Source: Methyloligella sp. | Lineage (GTDB): Bacteria; Pseudomonadota; Alphaproteobacteria; Rhizobiales; HXMU1428-3 | Assembly (NCBI GenBank): GCA_021604645.1 | Contig: BQJJ01000009.1 | Location: 62,001 to 126,000, forward strand | Reading direction: 5' to 3' | DNA: 64,000 nucleotides | In this document: positions 36,306 to 45,563 of the stretch, piece by piece | How the letters are laid out: the number at the start of each line of letters is the position of its first letter | Position numbering within the stretch: the stretch's first letter is position 1 | The notes under the pieces: generated by a model | Database searches by the model: none | What the model saw: the letters and a program-made list of their open reading frames with translations, nothing else | Told to the model about the DNA's origin: nothing | Program-made: the position numbers and the translations under genes

Positions 36306-36740
36306 ATGCTAGAGCCTAAAGCTGATAAAAATAAAAATGAACAAGCTGAAAACCAAAATGCAATAGAGAGCAGTGAAAACGGCTTTTGGAGCCCCATGAG
36401 GATAAAAGCACTCATAGGCCTCATCATTTTTATGTCAGTTGTTTTAGCCATTGGCTTTGGTTTTTTTATTTACAAACTTGTAAATACCGTACTCTCAAAA
36501 CCAGAAACGAAAGAAGCTGTTTCTGAAGAGGTATTCAAGGGAAAAATCCAATCAAAGCAAATGCCTGTTCAAAGCGGTATAAAGCTTGACGGCTTTAAAA
36601 TCCAGCATTTAGCCGCTTCAGAGAAAGAAATTATTCTCTATGTAAAGAAAGAAGATGTAAAAAAAGGCGAAATTTCAGAGATTTGGCTGGTGAATAAAAA
36701 AACAAAAACGATCACTGCTAAGATCAGCGTACAAAAATAA
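36306..36740 (+). CDS. Small bitopic membrane protein (DUF6476-like)
   Basis: The 144-residue protein has a polar N-terminus, one transmembrane helix (ALIGLIIFMSVVLAIGFGFFIY, about residues 36-57) and a Lys-rich periplasmic domain ending in IWLVNKKTKTITAKISVQK. The layout and the place next to rluD match DUF6476 proteins. Function unknown. Confidence 0.75.
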   Translation: MLEPKADKNKNEQAENQNAIESSENGFWSPMRIKALIGLIIFMSVVLAIGFGFFIYKLVNTVLSKPETKEAVSEEVFKGKIQSKQMPVQSGIKLDGFKIQHLAASEKEIILYVKKEDVKKGEISEIWLVNKKTKTITAKISVQK

Positions 36741-36758
36741 AAGACGGTAAAGAACCTA

Positions 36759-37748
36759 TTATTTTTGTTTGAGCAATGTCTCTAATCGGGCCGTTAAGCT
36801 GTTTTCAGGGGTATCCGTCTCTTTATCAGATGAAGCTGATGTTGGGTTAATTTCTTTCTCAGCCCGCGCTTGTTCAGCTTTTTTAAGAAACACTGGTTTC
36901 TTATCATCAAATTCAAAATCAAGCGGTAGTTGATTTTCTTCATCTTCCTCACCAAGAGGGTGGGCATTGGGAATGTTATGAAATTGACTACGATAAACAG
37001 CAGTTTGTTCCTGCATTAAAGTAAGAGCAATATTCTGCATTTCGGAGCGGAGAAGGTCTGTTTCATTCTTCTCACGTTTTTGAATTTCGATAAGGCGAGC
37101 TCTTAGTTTGGCCGTTTCATTTAAAAGATCGAGGTTCTCTTCATGTATGCTTTCAGCATTTTCAATGATGGTTCGTCTAGGAGCCTCGGTCGATTGAACT
37201 TCTTGTCCAAGGTCTTGGCGCATTTGTTCCACTTCTTCTTGATAGTGGTAAAGCCCTTCATCATCACTTGCGTCATGATATCCATGCACGCCATGTAGTT
37301 TGAGAGCTTGAATTTCACGCTCACGCTCAACAAGCACAGTCATAAGCCGGTTTGCGCGGTCTTCTAACAAAGGAACCTTGCGATCGATATTTTGCAGTAA
37401 AACAATGTTCTGGCTTGTCTTCTCAGCAAGCTCTTGTTTCAGATTAATTATCTGGTTGTTTAACTCATGAATATTAAGTTCACGTCGGTTAATCTCAATC
37501 AACTGGCGAGCATTTATTTGGTCGGCTTGTTCTAATTTACTTTCAAGCCGGTGGGCTTTAATGGCGTGCTCTGCACGGAGCTGATCGCGGGAAGATTTTA
37601 TTTCAAATTCATTTAAGGGAAGGGTGGCAATTAATTGTTGTTTGGTCACAATTGAGGAACGCGCCCAAATGAGTGGGGCGACAGCAATCCCTATAAGAGC
37701 AGTCACAAAGATGCCCAATGAAAAAATCATAATGGATTGGATAAGCAT
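36759..37748 (-). CDS. Membrane-anchored coiled-coil protein
   Basis: The 329-residue protein has one N-terminal membrane helix (IMIFSLGIFVTALIGIAVAPLIW) and then a long coiled coil (about 55-160, HAIKAHRLESKLEQADQINA, INLKQELAEKTSQNI). A second charged helical part (205-245) and a disordered acidic C-terminus follow. It resembles conserved Rhizobiales proteins of unknown role. It is convergent with the DUF6476-like gene. Confidence 0.75.
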   Translation of the reverse strand: MLIQSIMIFSLGIFVTALIGIAVAPLIWARSSIVTKQQLIATLPLNEFEIKSSRDQLRAEHAIKAHRLESKLEQADQINARQLIEINRRELNIHELNNQIINLKQELAEKTSQNIVLLQNIDRKVPLLEDRANRLMTVLVEREREIQALKLHGVHGYHDASDDEGLYHYQEEVEQMRQDLGQEVQSTEAPRRTIIENAESIHEENLDLLNETAKLRARLIEIQKREKNETDLLRSEMQNIALTLMQEQTAVYRSQFHNIPNAHPLGEEDEENQLPLDFEFDDKKPVFLKKAEQARAEKEINPTSASSDKETDTPENSLTARLETLLKQK

Positions 37749-38064
37749 GCTTGATTAATCGTCCAGCCCAGATGTTGTTTTCTAAGGCTAAGGAAAGGGC
37801 AAAATTGATGCCCACCAAAACGTCCTTTAGCCCTTAAAAAGTCAACAAGATTACCTACTAAAACGGATGAATAATTCATTCATCCATGAGAGGCCATCAT
37901 ATTGGGTCTCCCTAGTGCTACGCAACAACATTTTCACACAAAAAGAGACTTATAGCCATCTTTTGCTAGTTGATGCAAAAGCGTCTCAATTATTCACAAA
38001 GATAAAGAGTGTGACATGCCTTGTTACAATGCAATTAAGGCAGCTAAATGATTTAAAACATTGA

Positions 38065-38892
38065 TTAAAAAGGATTCCAAGTCGGACGACGTGTGAATTT
38101 CAAATAGCCAACATTAGCACCAAGGCGCAACCCAACACCGGCAACAATTGGTGCCATAGTCACGTGATCACGTTTTAATAAGGTCATACCAACACCGCCA
38201 ACAAAGTAAGCCGAGCCAGAAATACCGCCATAGCGTGCATAAACATCACGCGGTGTATAAAGATTATAAACCAGGATCATAGTCTTGGCGCCCGAAGCTC
38301 CAAGGTCATAACCAACAGACGGGCCCTGCCAGTAGACTTTATGACGCCCGGCACTTTTGGTATGCAGAATACCCTCTCCATAGCGAAGCCCTGCCACAAA
38401 AGCACCGCCTGCCTCTTCGCCTAAGATGTAACCATTAGGGCGACCCTGTTTTTTAAAGGCGTGTTCAATTACTTTTGCAAGTCCAACAGAAACAGAACCA
38501 AAGAATTCATGCCCGGCCCGTGAAATTTCATTCGACGAATATTCACTATCTGTCACATTATCTCGTTCTCGCTGAGGCTCATACCTGCGAGGTTGGTCAC
38601 CATAATTATCAGAAGGGCGGCGATTATAAGTGCGCGGCGCATAATCTTTCGGCGGCGTATAATCACGGGGCGGAGTATAGTCTCGTGGCGCATCCGGCGT
38701 AATACGGCGCGGCGCGTCAACAGAGTCATCAGGTATATATCCTCTGTCTGCTTGAGCCAATTGAATAGCTTTACTCACTATTTGTGAGGAATCTTTAGCA
38801 TGAAGCGTACTTGGCAAAAATCCAATGAAACCACTCAGAATGAAACCACCCAGAATGAGAGAAAATACAGCAGAAAAACGAAAACCGTTCAT
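38065..38892 (-). CDS. eipA: EipA-like DUF1134 envelope protein
   Basis: The 275-residue protein has a signal peptide, a proline-rich linker (about 43-90) with repeated DYTPPRDYTPPKDYAP units, and a C-terminal DUF1134 domain (YILGEEAGGAFVAGLRYGEG, YWQGPSVGYDLGASGAKTMI). In Brucella, the DUF1134 protein EipA is periplasmic, supports envelope integrity and is controlled by CtrA. The linker repeats look expandable. I see no exact CtrA box upstream. Confidence 0.88.
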   Translation of the reverse strand: MNGFRFSAVFSLILGGFILSGFIGFLPSTLHAKDSSQIVSKAIQLAQADRGYIPDDSVDAPRRITPDAPRDYTPPRDYTPPKDYAPRTYNRRPSDNYGDQPRRYEPQRERDNVTDSEYSSNEISRAGHEFFGSVSVGLAKVIEHAFKKQGRPNGYILGEEAGGAFVAGLRYGEGILHTKSAGRHKVYWQGPSVGYDLGASGAKTMILVYNLYTPRDVYARYGGISGSAYFVGGVGMTLLKRDHVTMAPIVAGVGLRLGANVGYLKFTRRPTWNPF

Positions 38893-39252
38893 AGTTGTAA
38901 CCTTTTAAGAAGCGCGCATTAATCAGCGAGAAAAAAGTGAATCAATGATTGATTATTCATAGAATCAAGCGAATAAATCATTAAAGCCGATCAAATATTC
39001 CAATAAAAAGTGTCAATTTTAGAGCGTGTCACCTAAAAGTGGCTCCGGTTTTAGGATGGTGCGTATGCTTTGTAGGTATCTAACGTAAAAATGACACGTA
39101 TTTTATAAGCAAAAACGATTGCTATAAAACAAGGGATGAGAATTAAGTAAGATTTAAGGGGTATAATAAAGCCCGTAACTTTAGACGGAAGCAGTGAAGT
39201 AAAGATGCTGAACCGATAAAGAGGTCACTAAAGAGAAAAGTATCGAAAAAGA
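38893..39252. other. Intergenic region upstream of eipA and the YHS gene
   Basis: About 360 bp between divergent genes. It contains a RIME-like palindrome at 39021-39069, described separately. TTAA tetramers occur near 38906 and 38920 but at the wrong spacing for a CtrA box. Confidence 0.5.
39021..39069 (+). repeat. RIME-like palindromic repeat
   Basis: AGAGCGTGTCACCTAAAAG is followed by TGGCTCCGG and TTTTAGGATGGTGCGTATGC. CCTAAAA pairs with TTTTAGG and CACC with GGTG. The layout resembles the intergenic palindromes (RIME) of Rhizobium and relatives, as I recall their consensus. Truncated relatives occur at 51488 and 58343. Confidence 0.6.
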
Positions 39253-39867
39253 ATGCCAATTTCCTTGAAAAGTAAAATCATATCGTTAGTGCTTCTGTTC
39301 GGATTTGGTGCTTTTTTTGCACCGATTAATCATGTGTCGGCGCAGGTATCAAAAGATGAGAAGCAAACGTCGCAACTTAAAAAGCCAAACGCAGCTAGGC
39401 CCTCATTAAAAACAACTGAGACAGAATTAGAGAAAAAGCTAAATGAATTAGACAATCTTTATGTCCCAATTCATTGGTCTGATTATATTACTGGTTTGGC
39501 CATCGGTGGTTACGATCCTCTCTCTTATTTCATTTCCCAAAAAAGTGTAGCTGGCGACGAGCGGTTTCAATATCTTTGGCATGGTGTAACCTGGCAATTT
39601 AAATCGGAAGCAAATTTACTCGCCTTTAAAAGAACGCCATCCGTTTACGCACCGCGCTATGCAGGCTATGATGCTTATGCAATTTCCAAAGGATTATTAT
39701 CAGAAGGTCTACCTTCAATTTGGGTTATTGAAGGAGGAAAACTCTATCTATTTCACAATCAGGTTAATAGATATCTCTGGCAGGAAAACAGGCGAAAACT
39801 AAACAAAAAAATAGAAGCCAACTGGCAAGAGCTGTCCCTGGATATTCCGAGATTCAAAGTTTTTTAA
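39253..39867 (+). CDS. Exported YHS-domain protein
   Basis: The 204-residue protein has a signal peptide (IISLVLLFGFGAFFAPINHVSA) and a YHS-like domain at about 85-155: GGYDPLSYF, YLWHGVTWQFKSEANLLAFK, YAPRYAGYDAYAISKG. In most YHS proteins the last motif is GGYCAYA; here the Cys is Asp (GYDAYA), so any metal binding through that Cys is lost. It is convergent with cysQ, with a 4-base overlap of stop codons. Confidence 0.82.
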   Translation: MPISLKSKIISLVLLFGFGAFFAPINHVSAQVSKDEKQTSQLKKPNAARPSLKTTETELEKKLNELDNLYVPIHWSDYITGLAIGGYDPLSYFISQKSVAGDERFQYLWHGVTWQFKSEANLLAFKRTPSVYAPRYAGYDAYAISKGLLSEGLPSIWVIEGGKLYLFHNQVNRYLWQENRRKLNKKIEANWQELSLDIPRFKVF

Positions 39868-40706
39868 AATTGAATCTTCTCAAGAGTTTCTTTTGAGCTT
39901 GCTATAAATTCCCCATTTAAATATTTACGATCATATTTTCCATAAAGAAAAGGATCCCCAGTTCCGGTGACCAAGGCACCACCAGCTGAGGATAAAACCG
40001 CATGACCCGCTGCTGTATCCCACTCCATAGTAGGCCCAAAACGAGGGTAAAGATCAGCAAGTCCTCTGGCAAGTTGACAAAATTTCAAACTTGAGCCAGC
40101 AGAAATTTGATCCCTTACATTATTTTTCTTTAAAAATGCTGCCGTTGTATCATCAGGGTGAGAGCGACTAACAACACCAACAGGCCCTGTTTCGGGCCAA
40201 TCTCTCACAAAAATGGGTGTAAATTTGGAGGAGTCGAAAACCTTATCATTCTCTGTAAAGTCTTTCATATTTCCATGAAGTTGTAAAAAACCAGCACTTT
40301 CAGAAGAAAGAGTAATAAACAGCTCACCAAGAGCTGGCGTTAGAACCAGACCGTAATATGGTAAGTTATTGACAATTAGGGCAATGTTTACGGTGAACTC
40401 ATCCCTTTTATTGATAAATTCTTTGGTACCATCAAGCGGGTCAACAAGAAAAAAAGTACCATTCGTATCTGGAATATGACCTGCGGCACACATCTCTTCA
40501 GCCACAATGGTCGTGTTGGGCCAACACGAAGTGAGCTTTTCAATTATAAGTTTTTCAGCCGCCTTATCAGCCAAGGTCACAGGGCTATCGTCACTCTTGG
40601 TTTCTATCACTAAATCTGAGTGGTAATAGTTTAAGATGAGTTGCCCAACTTCAATAGCTAGCGGAACAAGAGCTGAATTTAATTCATTAAAACTGGGATG
40701 TGGCAT
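39864..40706 (-). CDS. cysQ: 3'(2'),5'-bisphosphate nucleotidase CysQ
   Basis: The inositol-monophosphatase-fold protein has the metal sites VAEEM, DPLDGTKEF and EWDTAAGHAVL. It removes the 3'-phosphate of PAP(S) formed in sulfate assimilation. ATG 40706 (280 residues) is preferred because the longer frame to 40802 adds a hydrophobic N-terminus foreign to the family. The membrane-like extension could still be real if the longer start is used. Confidence 0.9.
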   Translation of the reverse strand: MPHPSFNELNSALVPLAIEVGQLILNYYHSDLVIETKSDDSPVTLADKAAEKLIIEKLTSCWPNTTIVAEEMCAAGHIPDTNGTFFLVDPLDGTKEFINKRDEFTVNIALIVNNLPYYGLVLTPALGELFITLSSESAGFLQLHGNMKDFTENDKVFDSSKFTPIFVRDWPETGPVGVVSRSHPDDTTAAFLKKNNVRDQISAGSSLKFCQLARGLADLYPRFGPTMEWDTAAGHAVLSSAGGALVTGTGDPFLYGKYDRKYLNGEFIASSKETLEKIQF

Positions 40707-41052
40707 AAATCTCGGACCAAAAAAGTTAAAAAAGCAGGCGAACAGGCCTGAAGTTACTGATAAAAGCAGCTGCGACCATAAGCTTATTTGCCTGAAAAAC
40801 AAGACTTAAAGCAAGGAGCAAATGTTAAACTGAAAGAGTTATAAAGAAGTCGCACTATCTCTTATTAAGGTGGGCAAAAAAATCTATGCTCTAGAACATC
40901 TTCAATCAAAACGTTATTCTTCGATGGAACAATTTGATTCGCTTTGAATTTGGATCAAAGCTCCTAATCTTTAGGAAAAAACGGATTTAAATTGAGCTAT
41001 TTTCTGAAAAAACATAACAGACAGTTAAATTTAGTTAACGGGGACTTAATAA
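40707..41052. other. Intergenic and promoter region upstream of chpT
   Basis: About 346 bp between divergent cysQ and chpT. It contains the inverted repeat GCTTTGA-ATTTGGA-TCAAAGC (40941-40961), directly followed by CCTAATCTTTAGG. A CtrA-like sequence with two TTAA tetramers spaced 6 instead of 7 (about 41026-41039) lies just upstream of chpT. Confidence 0.45.
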
Positions 41053-41685
41053 ATGAGTGTAGACAAAGAAATTACAGACCTGGAATTAGCAGCCTTGGTT
41101 TCCAGTCGAATTTGCCATGATGTTGTTGGTCCTGTCGGTGCGATTTTTAACGGCCTGGAAGTTTTAGAAGACGACGATGATGAGCAGGTCAAGCAATATG
41201 CGATGGATGTTATCCGCCGCAATACAAAAAATGCTTGGGCCCGTTTGGAATTTGCACGATTAGCATTCGGTGCGGCTGGGTCTGCTGGAACAGATATTCC
41301 TTTCAATAAGATTCAAGACTTAGCAAACGCAATTCTTGAGGAAAAACATAAGGTTGAGTGGAAAAGTGAGCATGATTTCATGCCAAAAGGTTATGCCAAG
41401 TTAATCCTGAATTTAGTTGTTGTTGCAGTGGCGGCAATTCCGAGGGGCGGCGTGATCCAATTTAATGTGTCTGGTGATGTTGAAAAGCCGGAAATTCGAA
41501 TCTCAGCTAAGGGGGATGGTGCAAGACTTCCCGAACGTGTGCCTGACATCCTAAATGGCTCTTCAAAAGATCCAATCGACGCGTTGGTCATTCAGCCTTA
41601 CTACACATATCGCCTTCTAAAAAATGGCGATTTATCAATAAAACTCGAATTTAATGAAAATGAAGTCGGATTTTTAGTCTCATAA
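41053..41685 (+). CDS. chpT: Histidine phosphotransferase ChpT
   Basis: The 210-residue protein has the phospho-accepting His22 in SSRICHDVVGPVGAIFNGLE and a C-terminal pseudo-ATPase fold, as in ChpT. ChpT passes phosphate from the hybrid kinase CckA to CtrA and CpdR in the alphaproteobacterial cell-cycle phosphorelay. CckA is not in the window, but ctrA lies 6.5 kb away. It heads the chemotaxis cluster, as in several Rhizobiales. Confidence 0.92.
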   Translation: MSVDKEITDLELAALVSSRICHDVVGPVGAIFNGLEVLEDDDDEQVKQYAMDVIRRNTKNAWARLEFARLAFGAAGSAGTDIPFNKIQDLANAILEEKHKVEWKSEHDFMPKGYAKLILNLVVVAVAAIPRGGVIQFNVSGDVEKPEIRISAKGDGARLPERVPDILNGSSKDPIDALVIQPYYTYRLLKNGDLSIKLEFNENEVGFLVS

Positions 41686-41866
41686 TGAGATAAAAATTAA
41701 ATTATCTCCAAAACTTGGGAGGTTCACGGTATTTCTTTCAGTTAAATTTAACTCTTTCTCTCCAATATCAAGTTTAGGGCCAATGATTCTCTCTGTGATT
41801 CTATGAGTGAGTCTCTTGGCCAAGGGGTAAAAAGCTAACAGGGCTTTGGGGAAAAGGATACAAGTG

Positions 41867-44647
41867 ATGGACGATCTCCTGAGCGAATTTCTAACGGAAA
41901 CTGCTGAAAGTTTAGATGTCGTTGACGTAGAACTCGTAAAATTTGAACAAGAACCAACTAATAGCGGAATTTTAGATAATATTTTTCGCTTGGTACATAC
42001 AATCAAGGGAACCTGTGGTTTTCTTGGGCTACCAAGACTTGAAGCATTAGCTCACTCAGCTGAAACGCTAATGGGTAAATATAGAGATGGTGCGACCCCA
42101 ACATCTGAAGGCGTGTCGCTAATTCTTGATACAATTGACCGATTAAAAGAAATTCTAGAGCAATTAGAGCAAGAAGGTTCTGAACCTGAAGGTGTTGATC
42201 AAGATTTAATTCAACAACTTGACGCCATGTCCGCCTTGGCAATGAAGGCCATGAATGGCGAAAGCGTTGAAGAACCTGCAGAAGCCGAAGCCCCTGCCTC
42301 TCAAGAATTAGAGCGTGAACTAAAACCTGGTGAAGTTTCTCTAGATGATTTAGAAGCTGCCTTCCAGAATGCTCCTGGACCTGATGATTTTGGAGCCGGA
42401 GCTCCTTCCGTTGATGAAGCGCCAGCCGCTGTTGTTGAGCCTGAACCCCCAGTACCTGCCGAAGTTCCAGCTGCAGTAAAAGCCCCAGCTGCAAAACCAG
42501 CTGCAGCTCAAAAAGATGACGCAAAACCAAAAGAAGGTGGCGCAGTAAAAGCGCAAACTATTCGTGTAAATGTTGAGACATTAGAACAGCTTATGACCAT
42601 GGTGTCTGAGCTTGTGCTAACAAGAAATCAACTTTTAGAAATGGTTCGCCGTCTAGATGATAGCGAATTTAAAGTTCCCTTGCAGCGCCTTTCAAACGTA
42701 ACTGCCGAGTTGCAAGAAGGGGTTATGAAAACCCGCATGCAACCAATTGGCAATGCATGGCAAAAACTACCACGTATCATCCGAGATCTATCCAAAGAAT
42801 TGGATAAGAAAATTAATCTTGAGATGATCGGTGCTGAAACAGAACTTGATCGCCAAGTTCTAGAGCAAATTAAAGATCCTCTAACACACATGGTACGGAA
42901 CTCTGCTGACCATGGCTTGGAAACAACTGAAGGTCGTATCGCTGCCGGCAAATCAGAAGAAGGTAACGTAACACTTAGTGCCTATCACGAAGGTGGTCAC
43001 ATCATCATTAAAATTGCAGATGATGGTCAAGGTCTGCCGACAGATAAGATTAAAGCAAAAGTCATAGCTAACGGCATTGCTACCGAAGCTGAGCTTGAAG
43101 AAATGTCAGAAAATCAAATTCACAAATTGATTTTCCACGCAGGTCTATCAACTGCTGAAAAAGTAACAAACGTTTCTGGTCGCGGTGTTGGCATGGACGT
43201 TGTTCGCACTAACATTGAACTCATCGGCGGAACCGTTGATTTAACATCAGTTGCAGGTGAAGGTTCTACCTTCATTATTAAAATTCCACTCACATTAGCA
43301 ATTGTGTCGGCTTTGATTGTGGAAGCAAGCGGACAAAAATTTGCAATTCCTCAATTGGCTGTACTTGAGTTAGTGAAGTCAAATGCAAATGCAGAACACC
43401 GCATTGAAATGATTAATGACAGTCCTGTCTTGAGATTGCGCAATAAACTATTGCCGGTAATAAGCATGAGTAAATTATTAGGCAATGACCCGGTCGCAAA
43501 AATCCTTGAAGAAGGAGATGATGGAACCGCCGCAGCTGCCGCGGCAACAGATCAGAATGTGTTTGTTGTTGTTGTTCAAGTGGGCGGACAAACGTTCGGT
43601 ATTGTTGTTGACGCTGTCTTCCACACAGAAGAAATCGTGGTCAAGCCGATGTCATCCATGCTTCGAGAAATCACAATGTTCTCGGGAAATACGATCTTGG
43701 GTGACGGTAGCGTGATCTTGATCGTTGATCCAAACGGCATCGCTCAAGCGGTTGCGAAAGATCATGGCGGTGCTCAGGATAGTAATCATGTCGATGCAGC
43801 TGAAGCAGCAGACTTAATTGGTAATGAAGAGAAGACAGCATTGTTGGTCTTCAAATCAGGTTCAGAAGACCTCAAAGCAGTACCTCTATCATTGGTAACA
43901 AGGCTTGAAGAGGTTGATGTTGCAAATATTGAAAGATCAAATAACAGAGATCTAGTTCAGTATCGCGGCAAACTAATGCCACTTATCTACATCGATGATC
44001 ATCTGACACACAAAGATGAAGGTCTACAACCGATCTTAGTTTTTGCTGATGAAACTCATTCTATGGGATTGGTTGTTGATGAAATCGTCGATATTGTTGA
44101 GGACCGCTTAACGATCGAAATTTCCTCTGAGAAAGATGGTATTGTTGGTTCTGCAGTAATTAAAGGCAAGGCAACAGAAGTCATCGATGTTGGTTACTAC
44201 CTACCAAAAGCGTTTGATGATTGGCTAGAAAAGCGCGATATACCAAACCCTGTACAAAGAGAATTAAAGTTACTCTTGGTTGATGATAGCGCATTTTTCC
44301 GCAATCTCTTGTCACCATTATTAGCGTCTGCTGGTTATCGAGTTACAATGGTTGAATCAGCCACTGAAGCCTTGCAGTTAAAAGACAAAGGTGAAGTGTT
44401 TGATGTCATCGTATCTGATATCGAAATGCCTGAAATGGACGGCATTACTTTCGCAGGTGTCCTTAAAGGTGACAATCAATGGGGTGAAACTCCAATCATT
44501 GCCCTTTCATCACACACAAATCCTGAAGTTATTGCACGCGGGCGTGCAGCCGGCTTCAGAGATTATGTCGCCAAGTTTGACCGCGAAGGTCTAATTGAAT
44601 CAATCCGTGAATGTAAGCCAGTAAGTGAGAATGAGGCCGCAGCATGA
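41867..44647 (+). CDS. cheA: Hybrid chemotaxis histidine kinase CheA with C-terminal receiver
   Basis: The 926-residue protein has an HPt domain (His44 in RLVHTIKG), an Ala/Pro-rich linker (about 140-225), and a dimerisation region (RVNVETLEQLMTMVSELVLT). A GHKL ATPase follows (HMVRNSADHGLE, GRGVGMDVVRTNIEL). Next come two CheW-like domains (about 470-620 and 650-780) and a receiver domain with Asp in VSDIEMPEMDG. CheA phosphorylates CheY and CheB; the added receiver may act as a phosphate sink. ATG 41867 is used because AAGGA lies 8 nt upstream. It overlaps cheW by 4 bp. Confidence 0.95.
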   Translation: MDDLLSEFLTETAESLDVVDVELVKFEQEPTNSGILDNIFRLVHTIKGTCGFLGLPRLEALAHSAETLMGKYRDGATPTSEGVSLILDTIDRLKEILEQLEQEGSEPEGVDQDLIQQLDAMSALAMKAMNGESVEEPAEAEAPASQELERELKPGEVSLDDLEAAFQNAPGPDDFGAGAPSVDEAPAAVVEPEPPVPAEVPAAVKAPAAKPAAAQKDDAKPKEGGAVKAQTIRVNVETLEQLMTMVSELVLTRNQLLEMVRRLDDSEFKVPLQRLSNVTAELQEGVMKTRMQPIGNAWQKLPRIIRDLSKELDKKINLEMIGAETELDRQVLEQIKDPLTHMVRNSADHGLETTEGRIAAGKSEEGNVTLSAYHEGGHIIIKIADDGQGLPTDKIKAKVIANGIATEAELEEMSENQIHKLIFHAGLSTAEKVTNVSGRGVGMDVVRTNIELIGGTVDLTSVAGEGSTFIIKIPLTLAIVSALIVEASGQKFAIPQLAVLELVKSNANAEHRIEMINDSPVLRLRNKLLPVISMSKLLGNDPVAKILEEGDDGTAAAAAATDQNVFVVVVQVGGQTFGIVVDAVFHTEEIVVKPMSSMLREITMFSGNTILGDGSVILIVDPNGIAQAVAKDHGGAQDSNHVDAAEAADLIGNEEKTALLVFKSGSEDLKAVPLSLVTRLEEVDVANIERSNNRDLVQYRGKLMPLIYIDDHLTHKDEGLQPILVFADETHSMGLVVDEIVDIVEDRLTIEISSEKDGIVGSAVIKGKATEVIDVGYYLPKAFDDWLEKRDIPNPVQRELKLLLVDDSAFFRNLLSPLLASAGYRVTMVESATEALQLKDKGEVFDVIVSDIEMPEMDGITFAGVLKGDNQWGETPIIALSSHTNPEVIARGRAAGFRDYVAKFDREGLIESIRECKPVSENEAAA

Positions 44648-45123
44648 CTGAAGCGAGTAACGAAAACAAAGAAATTGGTGCAACTAGCGAATTTGTGACA
44701 GTGCACATAGATGGCCAACTTTTTGGCTTGCCAATTGAGCAGGTTGAAGATGTTTTCATGCCAGATGCCATCACAGAAGTTCCGTTATCAAATCCTCAGG
44801 TCGCAGGTGTTTTAAACCTGCGTGGCCGTATCGTAACAGCAATAGATATGCGAAAACGATTAGGCCTTCCACCGCGAAGTGACGGTGGAACACCCATGGC
44901 AGTTGGTATCGAGCACCAGCAAGAATCTTATGGTCTTATCATTGATCGGGTTGGTGAAGTTTTGCGTTTAGGGCGCAGAACGTTTGAAAAAAATCCTGCA
45001 AATCTAGATGTACGCTGGAGTAGCATTTCAGCCGGTGTTCACCGTCTGGATGGGCAACTACTCGTTTTATTAGATGTTGAACGTATTCTGGATATAACAG
45101 GTGAAAAATCAAATGCAGCTTAA
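44644..45123 (+). CDS. cheW: Chemotaxis coupling protein CheW
   Basis: The 159-residue protein has the CheW pattern FVTVHIDGQLFGLPIEQVED, VAGVLNLRGRIVTAIDMRKR and LIIDRVGEVL. It couples receptors to CheA. It begins within the cheA stop (ATGA overlap). No chemoreceptor gene is in the window. Confidence 0.95.
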   Translation: MTEASNENKEIGATSEFVTVHIDGQLFGLPIEQVEDVFMPDAITEVPLSNPQVAGVLNLRGRIVTAIDMRKRLGLPPRSDGGTPMAVGIEHQQESYGLIIDRVGEVLRLGRRTFEKNPANLDVRWSSISAGVHRLDGQLLVLLDVERILDITGEKSNAA

Positions 45124-45175
45124 GTCATTCTTGTAAATAGGGTGAAATTTAAGGGCGAATAAAGGATATAAAATA

Positions 45176-45547
45176 ATGAAGCAGTGCTTGGTTGTAGATG
45201 ATTCCAGTGTAATTAGAAAAGTTGCACGAAGAATTATGGAAGAAGTGAATTTTGAGGTTTCTGAAGCTGAAAATGGTCAGGAAGCTCTAGATAAATGCCG
45301 CCAAAACTTACCAGATATTATCCTACTTGATTGGAATATGCCTGTCATGGATGGTTTGGAATTCTTGATGGAATTAAGAAAAGATCCATGTGGTGAAGCA
45401 CCAAAAGTTATTTTCTGCACAACCGAAAATGATATGGATCACATTACTCAAGCCATTTCAGCTGGAGCTAACGAATATATAATGAAGCCTTTTGACAAGG
45501 AAATCATTATTTCCAAATTGAAGGAAGTTTCGTTGCTAGACGCTTAA
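45176..45547 (+). CDS. cheY: Chemotaxis response regulator CheY
   Basis: This 123-residue single receiver domain has the acidic pair D8-D9, the phospho-acceptor Asp52 (ILLDWNMPVMDG), Thr in FCTTEND and Lys in IMKPFDKE. Phospho-CheY acts on the flagellar motor. AAAGGAT precedes the ATG. Confidence 0.94.
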   Translation: MKQCLVVDDSSVIRKVARRIMEEVNFEVSEAENGQEALDKCRQNLPDIILLDWNMPVMDGLEFLMELRKDPCGEAPKVIFCTTENDMDHITQAISAGANEYIMKPFDKEIIISKLKEVSLLDA

Positions 45548-45563
45548 TTGGATTGAGGCAAAA

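Noticed and set aside
37867-38064. 65-residue ORF on the plus strand
   Set aside because: No ribosome site, no recognisable pattern, and it runs into the end of eipA. It looks like chance open frame.
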